Shown: piece by piece, positions 13,141 to 26,400 of the stretch | Layout: each line of letters starts with the position of its first letter | How positions within the stretch are numbered: position 1 is the first letter of the stretch | Assembly: GCA_021234155.1 (NCBI GenBank) | Contig: JAJEKV010000053.1 | Coordinates: 1,127,307-1,191,306 of the forward strand | Source: Isoetes taiwanensis | Lineage: Eukaryota; Streptophyta; Lycopodiopsida; Isoetales; Isoetaceae | Reading direction: 5' to 3' | Length of the DNA: 64,000 nt | Notes under the pieces: generated by a model | What the model saw: the letters and a program-made list of their open reading frames with translations, nothing else | The model's database searches: none | What the model was told of the DNA's origin: nothing | Made by a program: the position numbers and the translations under genes

Positions 13141-15358
13141 TTCATGTATATAACTGGTAGTATGTCAAGATCCTTATTGTTACTATGTTTTTCCTCAAAC
13201 CCTTCAAGGGTTTAATCCCGTAGTAATACCGCTTCTTTAATTAGTCCTATTAGGCCACATTCCGTGGACATAAAATCATATTCATTCTATCTTAAAAATT
13301 TGATTCAAAGAAAAATATGAGAAGTAAAAATTAGTATCTGAAAATGATCAAAGAAAAATATGAAGTACCTAACTCCATCTTCTATAGCTTGCGGCAGTTT
13401 TCTAGATACCATTTTAGGACAACTGATACACCTTGAGACATAAAGTTTTTTTCTAGAAAAGCCTGGCACATCAAAAGTTTGTTGTTCACAATAAAATAGG
13501 AGTTCCCATGTTTATGGACAGATAAAGACACATAAAAGTTCTTTCCCTTGGCCGTAGAGTCTAAGAACATTTAGAGTTTACCCTTCCACAATAAAAGGGA
13601 ACTTCTTCTGGCATTTTTTTTTTTTCTGCCTCCTATAACCCCTCCAAGAATATGGATTTGAAATACATTTCTTACCACGTGAAACTCAAATTCTCTCTGT
13701 TTGTGACTAAGCAATGCATGTAAACCATTTGCTTTGAGGATGAATGAAGTGGCCACACCTTCTAAGTGCAAACTTTGTATATAAGCAAATTTCCTTTTTC
13801 ATGGCCCATATTTACTTCAACATGACTAGAATATCGTAAAGTTATAACAACCATTGTGCAAAAAATAGAGAAACATATATTTAGTTTCTAAACGCAACTT
13901 GGAAAACAAAAAACAAAAATTGGTAAGCCAAGACTAGGGTTGCCCATGTCTGAGGGTATGGCTTAAATCAGCATTCAATTTCATACATAATCAATCAAAT
14001 TGTTACTTCAATTTTTGATACTATGACATTGATTGGCCCTTAAATACATGCTTGTTAAGTAAGTAATGACTCAACCTGAGCCACATAGGAGGTATGTTTG
14101 TTCTAAAAATTCAATGAGATGGCTTATCATGGGCATTGTATGTTGGTATCCCCATTGTATATATGATTTATCCAGATGTCTTGTTTAACACGTTCCACTT
14201 GAATTCCTTGAGAGCACTCCCCTGCCTACCGCATGTTCGTTCCATGATGCAAAACTTTTCGTGAGGAACTTAGAAGGGCTTGGTATATGCTTGGATGCTT
14301 GTGTCACCTCGCCCTTGCACTTTGTATTCTCTGAAAGTACTCTCATAGGTTTGCATGCCCCAAAACCGAGTTTTTACCTCCTAATGATGCTATTCAAGTT
14401 ATCGTCTTCACTCCCATGCCCTTGCATAGCCTTTATTATGACCCCTTATAGGCGTTTTGATCCTCTAATAGATGATGTATTTGGTATTCCATGTATTGCA
14501 AAATGCCAAAGTTATGTACTTCTGTTCCTCTTCTCAAATTGAAATTTCGGTTGTATGTCTTATAATTTTACTTCTCTCTATCTTTGAACCCTCCATCTGT
14601 GGACTTCAAGTTTTAGCATTCTCAAGATATCGCCGATTCTTTGGGTGCATATTTTATTATTTTTGTCTCTCGTCGTGGTAGAGTTGATTTGTATAGGTCT
14701 TATATAGTTCACACCATTTTGGGTTGCATGAAGCATTATGGTTCATGGTTTTGATATGTTTGCATTATCAAGTTCTTTCTTTGGTTTGTACGGTTGGCAT
14801 TGTGTCGTCGGGTCTGTGTTACTGTGTTACTGAAAATATTATGTAACAAGAAACCTAGAATACTAAGTTAACAAAACAGATTGAGAATCCAAATGTAAAT
14901 CACAAATCTGAATGAAAATATTGGAGTTATTTATTCCATTAATCAATGAGTTGTGAAAAATGGATCAACAAGAAAGTGACATAACGAACTTATTAAAGCA
15001 GGGCAAAAGAAGTATTCAGGGTTCACGACTCCACAACAACTCCAAGTCTGTAACAATTTTATCTACATCGGACCACATTACGCCCTCTCAATACCAAAAC
15101 CAAGAATCGGCCGGCGATCTGCGTTTCTTGGTTTTAATGGATTCTTGTTGGAGCTTCCAAATTGTTTCTTCATCTTGGATATCTTCTTCAGAAAATCTTC
15201 AAATGTGTGCTTGCAAGGCACCACATATGGTGCTTCTTTTCCAGGATCATGGTTCTAATTACTGCATGTTGACTAGAGAAAGAAGCAAGCTGCAACAAGC
15301 TGTTTGAAAATGCTTAGCATTAAATGAATTAGAATGATCAACAAAACATAGCAATATT

Positions 15359-15381
15359 AAAAAAAAAAAAAAAAAAAAAAA
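15359..15381. repeat. Poly-A run
   Basis: Twenty-three consecutive A bases on the plus strand. It could be the tail of an old plus-strand retroposed sequence, but no target-site duplication or source was identified. Confidence 0.9.
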
Positions 15382-16249
15382 GGAATTTACTACATACACT
15401 TTTGGCTTTTGGACTCCTACTACACCCCAAGAGATGGCTTTTATGGAGAAAGTTAGTGGAGTTGGCATATAGATCAAATCTGGAGTGCATTTTCTGCTCA
15501 AATGCATACAGCCTTGCCAATGTTAACCTATGGTCTATCTGCTACTTTGTCTTGAAGCAGGTCAATAGTTTGGCTGATAAAGCATGTATACAAAGCGGAT
15601 CATCAAACAACATAACAAAGATATTAAGAATATAGAAATTTAGAGAAATAATATACTTCCAAGATGATAGTTATACTTTCTAAAGTGCTGATCACGCTTA
15701 AAAACCAATTTCTAGTCACATGATACTACAAGGGATAATGCCTTGTAAGTTCAAACTCGTAAAAGAAAAGCAAACATTCTAAGCAAGCATACTCCATATA
15801 CAAAACTTGCCTTCTATAGACATTTTATCTTATAAATTTAGATCTTGATTTATCATGAATATATATCCAAAATGAGAAAGTTATACTTTAGGAGGAGGAT
15901 GAATCTCTTACATCCGTAAAACCAACTTCTATACACACATGATACAAAAAGTTCAAGGGAATGCATGATCCTTGTAAAAAGTTCCTTTTCTTGAATTTCT
16001 CAATTGGCATCACCATGGTTCTAGTAGCCTCAAACATCCACCATTCTCATCTTATGCCCCATGTGTGAAACTCCACAAACCAAGGTTGTATTTACCAACT
16101 GAAAAACAATCCCGTCCCTAATAAAGGATTAAGCATTAGATCTTGGTTGAAAATAGCGGATCTTGATTGCCCTCATGAATTGGGTTGAGCAATGGAAGTG
16201 AATCTAGTTGGTTGATATTATAATGTAGCATGTGCAGAAGATGCACAGA

Positions 16250-16275
16250 GAGAGGGGGGAGGGAGGGAGGGAGGG
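16250..16275. repeat. GGGA microsatellite
   Basis: A short run of GGGA units follows an AGAG stretch. It is a simple repeat of no evident function. Confidence 0.85.
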
Positions 16276-18913
16276 CATGTCCTATTTTGAAAGTGTAGTT
16301 ACTAATTATGATGATTTGGTTGTCGCAAGGTTGGCATGCCTTCATTTTCTTCATTGATAAAAGATAGCATATAAGATGGTGGAATTGAACTTTGGGCCAT
16401 GGTGCCATAGGTCAAAGTTCTCAAACTTTGGTTGTAAAGTATGAATCTAGTGTACTTTCAATTTTTAGTGTTTTTCTTCCTAACAAGCATCTATCTTACT
16501 AACCAGCATCAGCATCAGACAAGCATCTATAATATGCCAGTAATACACTTATTAGTTTTGCTTGCATATGACCCCTTATAAAGTAGGTGATAAAGTAATA
16601 TACGAGTTAAAGAGGTTGCATAAATTTATTATGGTCACAATCAATGTGAAAATGACAATTAAGGGATCTAACATTTCTTATTGTTCAATTTGCAAGCACT
16701 TCAGATTTAAAACATGCATATGCACCATCATATGCATTTTTTCCAAATGGGCAAAAGCAGTGGTTTCGTGGCACATAAACGAGCCTCTACGGTTGTACTG
16801 TTGTACATAAAAAAAAACACTGTTGTACATAATTCAGCATAAAAGCAGTTGGAATTGACTGAATGACTAATATCCTAAATTAAACTGAATTTAAGACCCT
16901 TTTTGCAAGAATATATTCTGTGCAGCATTTGTAAATTGAGAAGCCATATTTCATTTCCAAAAGTAACATCCACATTATTACTTACTCTGCAATCCGCTAT
17001 AAATTGATAACATCCTCTTCGAAACATTCTAAATGAACCTTTACCCAAAGCAACAAAATAAATTCTTCATGTAGCATCTGTAAAATGAGAAGCCATATTA
17101 AGTACAGAATGACAACATCATCTTCAAAACATTCTAAGAGAATTAACAGCTAATACATTAAATCAAACTCTCAGACCTATTGACTGTCTTGAAGCCATCC
17201 CTTGCGAGAAACCATTTTTGCTATAAAGTTTTGCGTTCAAGTAATAACAAGAGTAGATACCAAACCTGGGTTTAGCAAATGACAATGTGCATCAGTGCAA
17301 GAAAGATCAAATTACCATATCAGAATTTCGCATTCATTGTCTTCAACATATCGAGTGCCACTATATTTAACCACATCAGCTATAAATGATGGGCATGTAT
17401 CTGTGCTGATGCCCTTCTATTGCAATTATATTGGTGTCAAGAGGAAAGGGAAAAGAGAATTCTTTGGCTCGGCAAGGAAAAGAAACACCTGCGGTGACGA
17501 ATGATCTCATTAGTTAAACCAACAGGCAAAGTGTAAAAGGGAATAAATCCTTCTCATAGAAGTTAACCACCAAATGAATATGGACTACAAAACTCTTATA
17601 CAATCCAAGACTACCTGCCTTCAGAAGCATTTGTGTAGTGGAGTAAAGCGATCATTTAGTACAAGGCAATCAATTTACTCTTGCTGCCAACCAACTCGCA
17701 ACTTATGATGCTCACCTATAGCCTCTAAACAGATGCATGTTCCTCCAGCCTTTGCAAGCTTACATAAACGAAATAGGAACATGAAACTATTAACTGAAAA
17801 TGAAGTTGTAAAGCTCTTGCTTGCAAGTCCCAAAATAGAATCAATGCCAATTCGCACATACTCCAGTTTCATAAGAACTTCAACAGCTATAAACCAATTA
17901 AGATGCATCTGAACGAGATCCAAGGTCCTTTCTAGTCAATTATATAGTGGGCCTGTTTTATGACCTCTAACATGCTCTGATATGCTCCAGGATAAACATG
18001 CAAAGAAAACAAGATACTGAAACATAATTTAGAAGTTAGAATGTTCCACATCTAGCAAAAAGTAGGGAGGCAACAAACAAAAGTGTTAGAGAGTAGATAT
18101 GTCCAATGAAACAACGCTCAGCATGCATGAAATGACTCTAGAGAAGGCATACAACTTGGAGAGTCTTTAGCTAGGCGAAGTGAGAAACGGAATTAAGAGG
18201 CATGTGAGATCTGAGTAATTTCTACTAACCTGTGTGAAAGTGGGACTATCCATAGAAAATGACCAGAATCGCCTTTTGCCTCGCAAATGGATTAAGAAAA
18301 CCACTACAAGAATGTCCAGCGAGCGACCAACCTGCTCACCTATACGTTAGTTTTGAAGTAAAGTGAAAAACGAATGGAACATCCAAGATCGCATTAATTT
18401 CTGACCTGCTATAGATAGTGCAAAAATGGTTGTAAATGGATTTTAGCCAGAAACATAAGGAATATTTGCTACTGTTGTTTTCCATGTCATAAGAAATGCT
18501 AAAGCATTCACATTTACCAGCAACTGAACTTCTAGTGCATTAGCTCCTCTGAGACAAGAAATACTTCTTTATACGCTTCCTTAGGTGAACACAACAAACT
18601 AGAACCCTGGTAATAGATGTTCTGGCAATAGTTCCCATCTTGTTTTCAAGAAGTTAAATTTAGCATTGCATGAACCACCCAACACAATTATTCTGGGGTC
18701 CGGAGTGGCTTTTCAGCATCCAACTAGCCCTCACTTAGCTTCGATTACTTCCTTCGCTTCTTCAATTGAATGGCAAGATCCTTTTCAAGCCCAAAATCTA
18801 GCCAAATGAATAAATTTGATTTGCTTCTTTCTCAAGCATCCTCTAATGATTTGGTTATGCAAGAACTAAAGGAGAAATGGCAAGAGAGGTTCAGGATTCT
18901 GGACATTCTGATA

Positions 18914-21173
18914 TCATGAGGGAATCGAAGTTTCACCATGATTTGAAGCTGCACCATGAGGACGAAGTGGAGAATTCAGCAGCGAATCTGGTTTTCCATG
19001 AATTGGCAAAGGTTCTTCAACATTGAAGACTTCAAACATAAGTCGCCGTACTTCAGACTTACCATAAACAAGATAACCAAGTCCATGGATAGCTTGCTAA
19101 ACACCTGTAGTAGAAAAGTTACGGAGGCGCCTGCTCACTTCAAAAATTGGTTCACGTGCTTCGCTATAAACAATATGGCATTGCAACCTTTTCTCCCGTA
19201 AATGCCTGCCACAAATTCTATTAAGCAAGAGCTTCCGATGTATTCACGTCAAAAACAATCCAGGACCATCCAACTGCTTCATCAGCAACTTTTCCGCCAT
19301 CACTACATCCTGGCATAGGCACATTTTATGTCATAACAAGACCTTCCACAAGAGCAGGAATCCCACACGGTAGAGTTTTAAGTAGAATAAAAGAAGTGAA
19401 ATATATTGAATGGCATCGTTATTTTTGGCATTAACCATGCATTCTTCCTTTCATGCTCGAGTCAGTAGGACTAGCAACATATTAAGTGTAGTGTCCTTAG
19501 ACGTTTCTAAGACAAGAAAAGCGTAAATATCACATATTACTTTATCTTGCAAACTGTACCTGGATCTTTGAACCTATGTACTCTAATCTTTCGTTGCAAA
19601 ATCGTGGGTGCTCCCGTTTATATTTGGAAGGATGAAGGAAACATAACTGTAGATAGATGAAAGTTACATGTAGAAAATTCTCTCATAAAATACTGCACAA
19701 AATAATCAATTACCTGGAGTCCAAGCTGAACCTCCACCTTCCTTGCAGCGGCAACTTCAGGGATATCGCTTCTTATCGCTAGAGGATATCCAAATACTCC
19801 TTGGACATAGGGAAGTGAAGTCATGTCCCAGACATTGTAGCAGAATCGATATATTCCAGGTGGTACACATGCTCTATAAAGTCTTGGATGAGCAAAAAGG
19901 CCATCAGATGGTGCCTGTTGCAAGAATTAGCATTTAAACACAAAATGGCGATGAAGATAAAAGGAAAGTTACTTCTCAGGCAAAAAATGAGAAGCATCAA
20001 AGTTGGAATTTGTACCTTATATAGAGCAACATCTTTCCAAGTTAAGTTTGCTGCCTCAAACTCGGAGCAACATTATCTAAATCCTCGCCACATATGCGAT
20101 CTTTTGGTTGGCAGTCCTTTGCATCAAGGTTGAAACCAAAAACCTCAAAGAGGACACGATAAACCTCAGGCATTCCCAATGTCACATATACTGCTCCAAT
20201 CAATGCCAAGAACACGTCCCTATGTTATGGTGCATAACTCTTATTAGTTTTCCAATGGTGCACTTTCACAACAGCAAGTTGGAAAGGTAAGAAGAATTAC
20301 TCACTTGCAAGCAGCTTCACGAGGATTCCGCTTGACCTCATGAATGAGTCTGTCAGTGAAAATAACCTGGTCAAGACCAGCAGATTTTATGCAATTGACC
20401 ATAGCTGACTTATTGGTCAAACCGTAAACGCGTTCCCTCAGTGCAGCAAAAGTTTCTCTAGGGTATAACTGCAACATAAGTTCACACATAGCCAGCTCTA
20501 AAACGTATCCACCTAAGAACGATAGCCTGGAATGCCCAACTCTAACATATGCGGCCTTCTTGTACCTGTCTGTTTCTTCATGTTGAAATGCTAGATATAA
20601 CAAAGCATCAAGATGAACATCAGGATTATCCTCAGGTGGATTTTCTAAACTTTCAAGAGGATAACCTAATGCATCTTTGATTTCCAACAAATTGGCATCT
20701 ATCCATTCATGGTCTGCCTGCCTGAATGGCGCTGGGGGCAGGCAAGAGCTTAGCAAAGGATATGCCTTCAATGCCAATTGTGGGCTGTTTAGAATACGTT
20801 GTGCAAGCTTAGAGTCCTCTAATGGGGGCTTTAATATCAACATTCTGTGTGGTCTTTTTTTGAAATCCCTACGAGGCAGAAACGGACCTGGATTTTGTGT
20901 AGAACTTGTATTGTTCTGAAGATTCATCTCTGAATTTGAAGTCGAAAGGTCCGTCTCTACCTCCGTCGGGCTTGATAAACACGCTTTGATCTGCCATTTA
21001 ATCCTTGAGTGTCTGAATATCTTGCCCTCTTGAAAAGGAATTGCAATAACTTTTCGTTTTGTCGGGAAGAAACAGCTGATATGGGATGATTGTGAGAGCG
21101 AAGAATCATCAAATTCGAGCTTCTGTCTGCCATGCCGGTTAACCGGTTGGACCATCCTTGATTTAGAATGCAA
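18914..21173 (-). pseudogene. RNC1: RNC1-like chloroplast RNase III-domain splicing factor, disrupted
   Basis: RNC1 is a plant chloroplast protein with two RNase III-like domains that binds RNA and promotes group II intron splicing without acting as a nuclease. Five exons with GT-AG borders can be read: 21,173-20,305, 20,219-20,016, 19,914-19,714, 19,646-19,560 and 19,309-18,914. Family landmarks include SGHSRL-like VGHSRLSFLG and FLGGYVLELAMCE in exon 1, LGMPEVYRVLFEVFG in exon 2, FAHPRLYRACVPPG in exon 3, FLHPSKYKREHPRFC in exon 4, and QAIHGLGYLVYGK in exon 5. Exon 1 also carries a basic, Ser-rich N-terminus that fits a transit peptide. Three lesions break the frame: one base is missing near 20,058 in exon 2, TGA lies at 19,244-19,246, and TAG at 19,097-19,099 stands where the family has Gln. 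Introns are retained, so it is not a retroposed copy. It is either a decayed duplicate or an erroneous assembly of a live gene. Confidence 0.85.
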
Positions 21174-21583
21174 ATGACCGCGAATTTACAGGGTACAATC
21201 GGTTTAGAGCAGTCATCAATATATTCTGAGTATATTCTAGCATATACTCAGGATATGCCTTAACCCATACAAACAAGGGTTTGCCCCCCTAGGGGCAACC
21301 CAAAAAGATACTATAACATGTAGATAATTCATAATAACACATATAGTGGCATATTTTTATATAAGAAAAATCATAGCTTATCGACTTCAAAACATGGAGT
21401 TTATCAAAGATAACGTCATACGACAACGATGATTTATATTGCCCTTATAGACACCCAGGCCCATATGATGAAAATTTTCGCATAAGATGTTACAAGGTTG
21501 CTAATCAAAAGCACCATTCTCTTCGAGAGTACTCATATTTATAAACAGCTCTATAATTTCACTCTTCTCCTTCCAAACATCTT

Positions 21584-21877
21584 TTATGTAAGAATTCGAA
21601 GTATTTGGCGGGAGAGACAAGAGTTCGAGCAAAGTAGAATCCTTTTATCATTTTTATCCCTGATGTATTTACAAGCCAGGCACTGTAAAATTGTATGGTA
21701 ATTAGATTCCACTATAGGGTCAAGACAACTTGTGCAATGGCACTCATGTCTTCGTATTTCATACCATCTACCTGTCTCAACATGAAGATGGGAAGCTGCG
21801 CTCAATCCTGAAGTCAATATCCGATTATGCCTACTAATATCTGGTAGTAAGTAGAATTGCTCTTTGTAGTCTGCCAT
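21584..21877 (-). mobile_element. LINE 3'-end fragment (zinc-finger-like module)
   Basis: The minus strand encodes ILTSGL...HLHVETGRWYEI followed by HECHCTSC and a CLACKYIR segment. The plus-strand LINE copy at 32,340-32,450 shows the same order (IRTGSHHLRIETGRW, then a His/Cys cluster). This His/Cys module lies at the end of ORF2 in several LINE families. The fragment is truncated, with no reverse transcriptase detected next to it. Confidence 0.55.
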
Positions 21878-21999
21878 TAGGTTGAGTTTAGTCTTATAGA
21901 AGTGTTTTTTGACTATAATATCATCGATACTTCATATTTTCTCCAAAACTTTAGGTATGGCATACACTTTAATATTTTCTATGGAGTCTGGCAGAAAAA

Positions 22000-23473
22000 G
22001 CCCTCCCATGCCCAGTGCGCTGCCCATTTACACACCAAATTATATCAGCATCTCGATTCAGAGTGAAGCATAGCCTGGCACAACAACCTATCGATACATA
22101 TTTGATCATAAAGTCTATATTTGATAAATTATTGCAATATTTATACATAATTTATCAAATATAGACTTTATCATGTAATCTTCATCCCTCTAAAAGTGAT
22201 ATTTTTCGTCTCAAAGTTGGCTTGCAACATCCCCACCCCTTCCCATGCAATTAAATGGAACTACATGCTCAAAGTTGGTTTCCTGTTCCAGGTTACCCAC
22301 CCTCTTGCTTATCCCTTCATGCATTAGCAAATAGAATAGAATACATTATCGTCCCTTGTGCCCTGAGGCCATGGACTTGTGTAGCATGGGCGAGCTCCCT
22401 GATGGGGGCTACTAGCTCATCACGCTGTTTTATTGTAGCCTTTTCTGAAGGCTCACTTTTTTCTATTAATGCCGGCACCCTACTTTGACTCGGCATCTAG
22501 GCCGTGCAGGGATGCGTCTATACCAAACAACTTTAAGCTGTACATTTAATGGGCATCTATGATTCGCCTCTTGAGCGACTCATATCGTAAGCCCTTTTTG
22601 TTCATATCGCAAATGGGACCTCTTTTCTATATTTCTCACGTATTTGAAAAACGGAACTAGCAAGTATGATGAGATGTTTGTCTTGCAACATAAGGTCATA
22701 GGTTTGAACCTTGCTTTGTGATATTTTCGGTCCTTAGGTGTTTGTAGATAGTTCCATTTGAATATATCTTTGAGTTGGACAAAGTTACTTTGCCAAATCT
22801 TTAGCATTCTTTCCTTGATTCATTTGCTAGTTGTTTGACCAAGAGTTTAAATACAATATGTTTTTATCTCACCAGAAGCCATACATTGTTGAGTTAATCA
22901 GCTTAAACCTTATAACATTGGGCAACTTTATTTTTCCCTACTCCAATTGCTAATGAAAGTGATGAAGATGTTGATAGGGAAGAAAAACATCTCCACAACA
23001 ATAAGTGTGCTGGTACAACAAATGGAGTCTTTTCCTTTCCTTTTACATTTCCAATTTTAGTGCCACGTTCATCAAATTTTGCTCATTAACTGATTGGGTT
23101 CAAACAGTTCAAGTCCTTCACCTTGAAGTAAGTAGGAACCATCAAATATGATAAGAAACAAAAAACCATTAAGATATATGAGAAATATCTAGGCTAAGCA
23201 GAATGTTGGAGTTGACATGACAAAGTGTGCTTCATTACAAGGCGTTATTTAACCACTTCCAAGCTTTTTTATACAAGACGTCGTGTATACGTACGATTAT
23301 AGTAGTGGGCCAAACAGTAGTCCGATGTCTTATTTACTTTGTGGGTTTCTGCAAAACCCTATTTAACCAAGAAGACAGGAAAGTGCCAAATATTAAAAAA
23401 AAAGAAAAAAAAATGTGAGTCGTTTCACTTGGCGAATCTAGGTACTCTTCATACACTCTCTTCTCTGCCGGCT
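22000..23473. other. Intergenic DNA upstream of the GIP1-like gene
   Basis: AT-rich with no recognised gene. A near-palindromic pair of ATTTATCAAATATAGACTT-type sequences lies around 22,105-22,170 (one copy inverted), the sort of small hairpin seen in MITEs. The 5' region of the GIP1-like gene probably lies in the last few hundred bases, but I could not place a convincing TATA box. Confidence 0.35.
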
Positions 23474-26400
23474 ATGGCTGCCTCCGCTAAGCCTAAGGGT
23501 TCTACCCTTCCTTCTGGAGGTCGTCCCCTTATCCCTCTTTCTATGGCATCACCTTCCTCGCCTTCTCCAATTCCGTCCAATGCTCGAAAAGTCATCCAAA
23601 GTATGAAGGAAATTGTCAATTGTAGTGAGGATGAGATCTACGCCATGCTTAAAGAATGTAATATGGACCCTAATGAGACAGTTCAACGACTTCTTAGCCA
23701 AGGTATGCCATCTTTAAGTCTTGTCAGTTGATCCGGAAGCAAGATCATCGTATATTTTCCTTCTTGTTACTGTTTCTTGATTGGGGTTTATATACGGATT
23801 ATGGGTATGGTTAGCTTGACCTAGTAGCCGGGTTGATTGTGCCAGTAATTAAGCTGTTTTTATAACTGTTGACGGATTTGTTACCATTTGGACCATCAAC
23901 AACGTTGATTTTGCTTAGTCTAGGAAGCAATGCTGATGGCGAGATGCGTTTCTGCAGATCCTTTTCATGAAGTTAAGCGCAAAAAGGACAAAAAGAAGGA
24001 GACGAAAGAGGTGTGACAGTCATCTATCATTAGCATCATGCATCCGGATGTCATTTATATAGTCTCTATCTATCACTAACATCATACATCTGGATATCAT
24101 TCACATCGACATATTACTAATCTTTAGACCTTTGCAAAACCACGTTTGCTAATAAGGGAATATAGATAGACTACCCAAGGTTAGGCTGCCAAGGCATTTT
24201 TTGGCTAGTTAGCCAGGAAACACATCTCACAGAGGTACCAAAGTTTGAGTTCCTAGCCAAATGACCTAGATGCAGCCCCCTTTGATTCCCACGTAATTTC
24301 CCACGTAATGCCATACCAAGTTTAGCGTCATTCAGTAAAGAGCATTGCTCAAATCAGTCGGCTGTAATGTTGAGGATCTTTTCTGGTGGAAGATGCAGCT
24401 GAAAAATTGCCACTTAGTGGAGCCAAGTCTCATGACATTCTATATGGCAATGTCAACGCTACGTTGTTCCTTGTTTTAAATTAAACTCATGTTTCCAAAT
24501 TCTCCCGCCATGTTTTTCCTTCTGCAGTTTTGGAACTGGACATCACCACTCCCTTTCTCATGCGGGTCACCCCTTTTATTGAACATGTTGCTATAAAATT
24601 GGAAGGATGGGTTGGAACTTTTCCTGTTTCAAAGAAGGAAAGGTCCACTTCAAAATTCCCATGAGCACATTTAATTCTCAAACTCAACGTGATACACAAT
24701 CTAACTAAAGGCATCTTTCATATTTGCTGCTGTAGATGATAATAATTTTCCATAAAGAAGTCCTCACTATAATGCATTCATTTGTTCGTTAGGTATCTGG
24801 TGGGAAGGAGGTTACTGTTACTGAAGCAAAACCAAGGCATCCTAGTTCATCAAGAGGTGGAAAGTCTGGGCGTGGTGGCAGGGGTTCCAATGTCAATGGT
24901 AATTTATATGTCTTGTGGTTTTAGAGTAAATGTTGAATTTTTGATTTTTTTTTTTTGAACTGAGCTTTTTTTTGTAGACTTTGCTGGCAGCAGGGAAAAG
25001 CTCTCACACCATAGGGAGATTGACACTGATATTGGACCTCAGAACACGTCAGCATTGTCTTCAGTTCCTTCAACAAAGACAGTTCCCAATCTGTCTGTGT
25101 CACAGTCTAATACAAGGTATATAATTAGATGTAAATGGGATTTGTAACCCTATACTTTGTGAAGAGAATCCTTTTTCCTTAACTGCTTCTGTTCCTTTCT
25201 TAGTGTCCCTTTACCATCAAACGAAAATAGTTCTCTACTACAAACTGCATCGTTATCATCATCACCATCGTCATCTGGTAGACCAGAAGAGGTTAACCCT
25301 GGAGCTATACAAATTCAATTGGGTGCTAACAGAATATCGGCAGTTTCAAAGCGAGCTGCTTCTAACCACGCTCTTCGAGGTGCAGTTCCGCTTAATCATA
25401 GCAAGGAGGGAACTGTAAAACATGCTGCCTCTGACCATGCTTGCTCTTCTGGAAAGGATATAAAATCAGCATCATTGCCTGTCAGGCATTTTCCTCCAGC
25501 CCAATTGTCCCTGGATGGCGAGCCTGCCTCTAGTGGGAGTATAAAAAGTTGCCATATTGATAGCTCAAAGGTCTTTTCTGAACAACGTTCATCTCAAAGT
25601 GTAACTTCTGATGCGCAAATTCCTAACAAGGAGGCAGCTTCAAACAGTGTAACATCAGGGGTGGTTCGGAGCACAAGAAACCAATTTAACAGGTTCATAT
25701 ATCCAGGTTCTGCATCAAGATGTAAGCTATAGTATTTATATGCACCAACCTTGCCTTCAAATCTCATATACTGCTATTTTGCAGCAAATGGTCCTATACT
25801 AGAATGGAAGCCTAAAGTACTTATTCCAGCTGTAGCTTCTACCGTTCAACCTCCAGCAGTAGCTACTATAGTCATCTCCAATGTTCCTGTTACCTCTGCA
25901 GAAACCTCCACAGTGAGACACGATATCACGGAGACAGTAACAGATGTGACTGCAAAAGTACAAAGTCTGGATCTGGGAGATGCTCGGCCTGTTATTATAC
26001 CAGAGCACTTCCAGGTGCCGGAGGAGGACTGCAGAAATTTGAGCTTTGGAAGCTTTGGTAATGGTTTTGAAGCTACATTTTCCTTAGAATTTGGAACCCT
26101 TAATAAAGAACACAAGGCTCAAGGTCCTGAAAGTAACCAGGTGCTAGCGACGCCAGATGAGCAGCCAAGCAGGTTAGTCTTCTTTATTATTTGTATGTAT
26201 GATGATGTTTCTGTGAAGGTTTATCTCTATTGCTGCTTGCTTCATGTTGTTCCCCTCATTAGGACAATGCCTCGTGAAGAAGATGAAAAAATACAAAAGC
26301 GTCAATTCAGCATTGGGAAGAGCAAGGTGCTTAGTTTGATGCTAAAAACTTTGCAAGTCAATCTGAAACAAAGAGTTGGATTTCTGTTGGGTAACAGAAT

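Larger units (their letters stand above)
13150..18913. other. AT-rich intergenic DNA, no recognised gene
   Basis: Contains a 23-base A run (15,359-15,381) and a GGGA microsatellite (about 16,250-16,275). Minus-strand open stretches near 15,080-15,270 and 17,675-17,923 look somewhat protein-like, but I cannot tie them to a family or a consistent exon chain. I see nothing else I can support. Confidence 0.4.

Noticed and set aside
16562..16810. Frame starting with a gypsy-like KVGDKV segment
   Set aside because: Only a few residues resemble the element; the rest is unlike it, and no flanking element sequence was found.
26263..26326. Additional GIP1 exon (encoding a PREEDEKIQKR segment)
   Set aside because: It has plausible splice sites, but joining exon 6 directly to 27,158 keeps the frame into AVSVENP, whereas including this exon leads at once to a stop.
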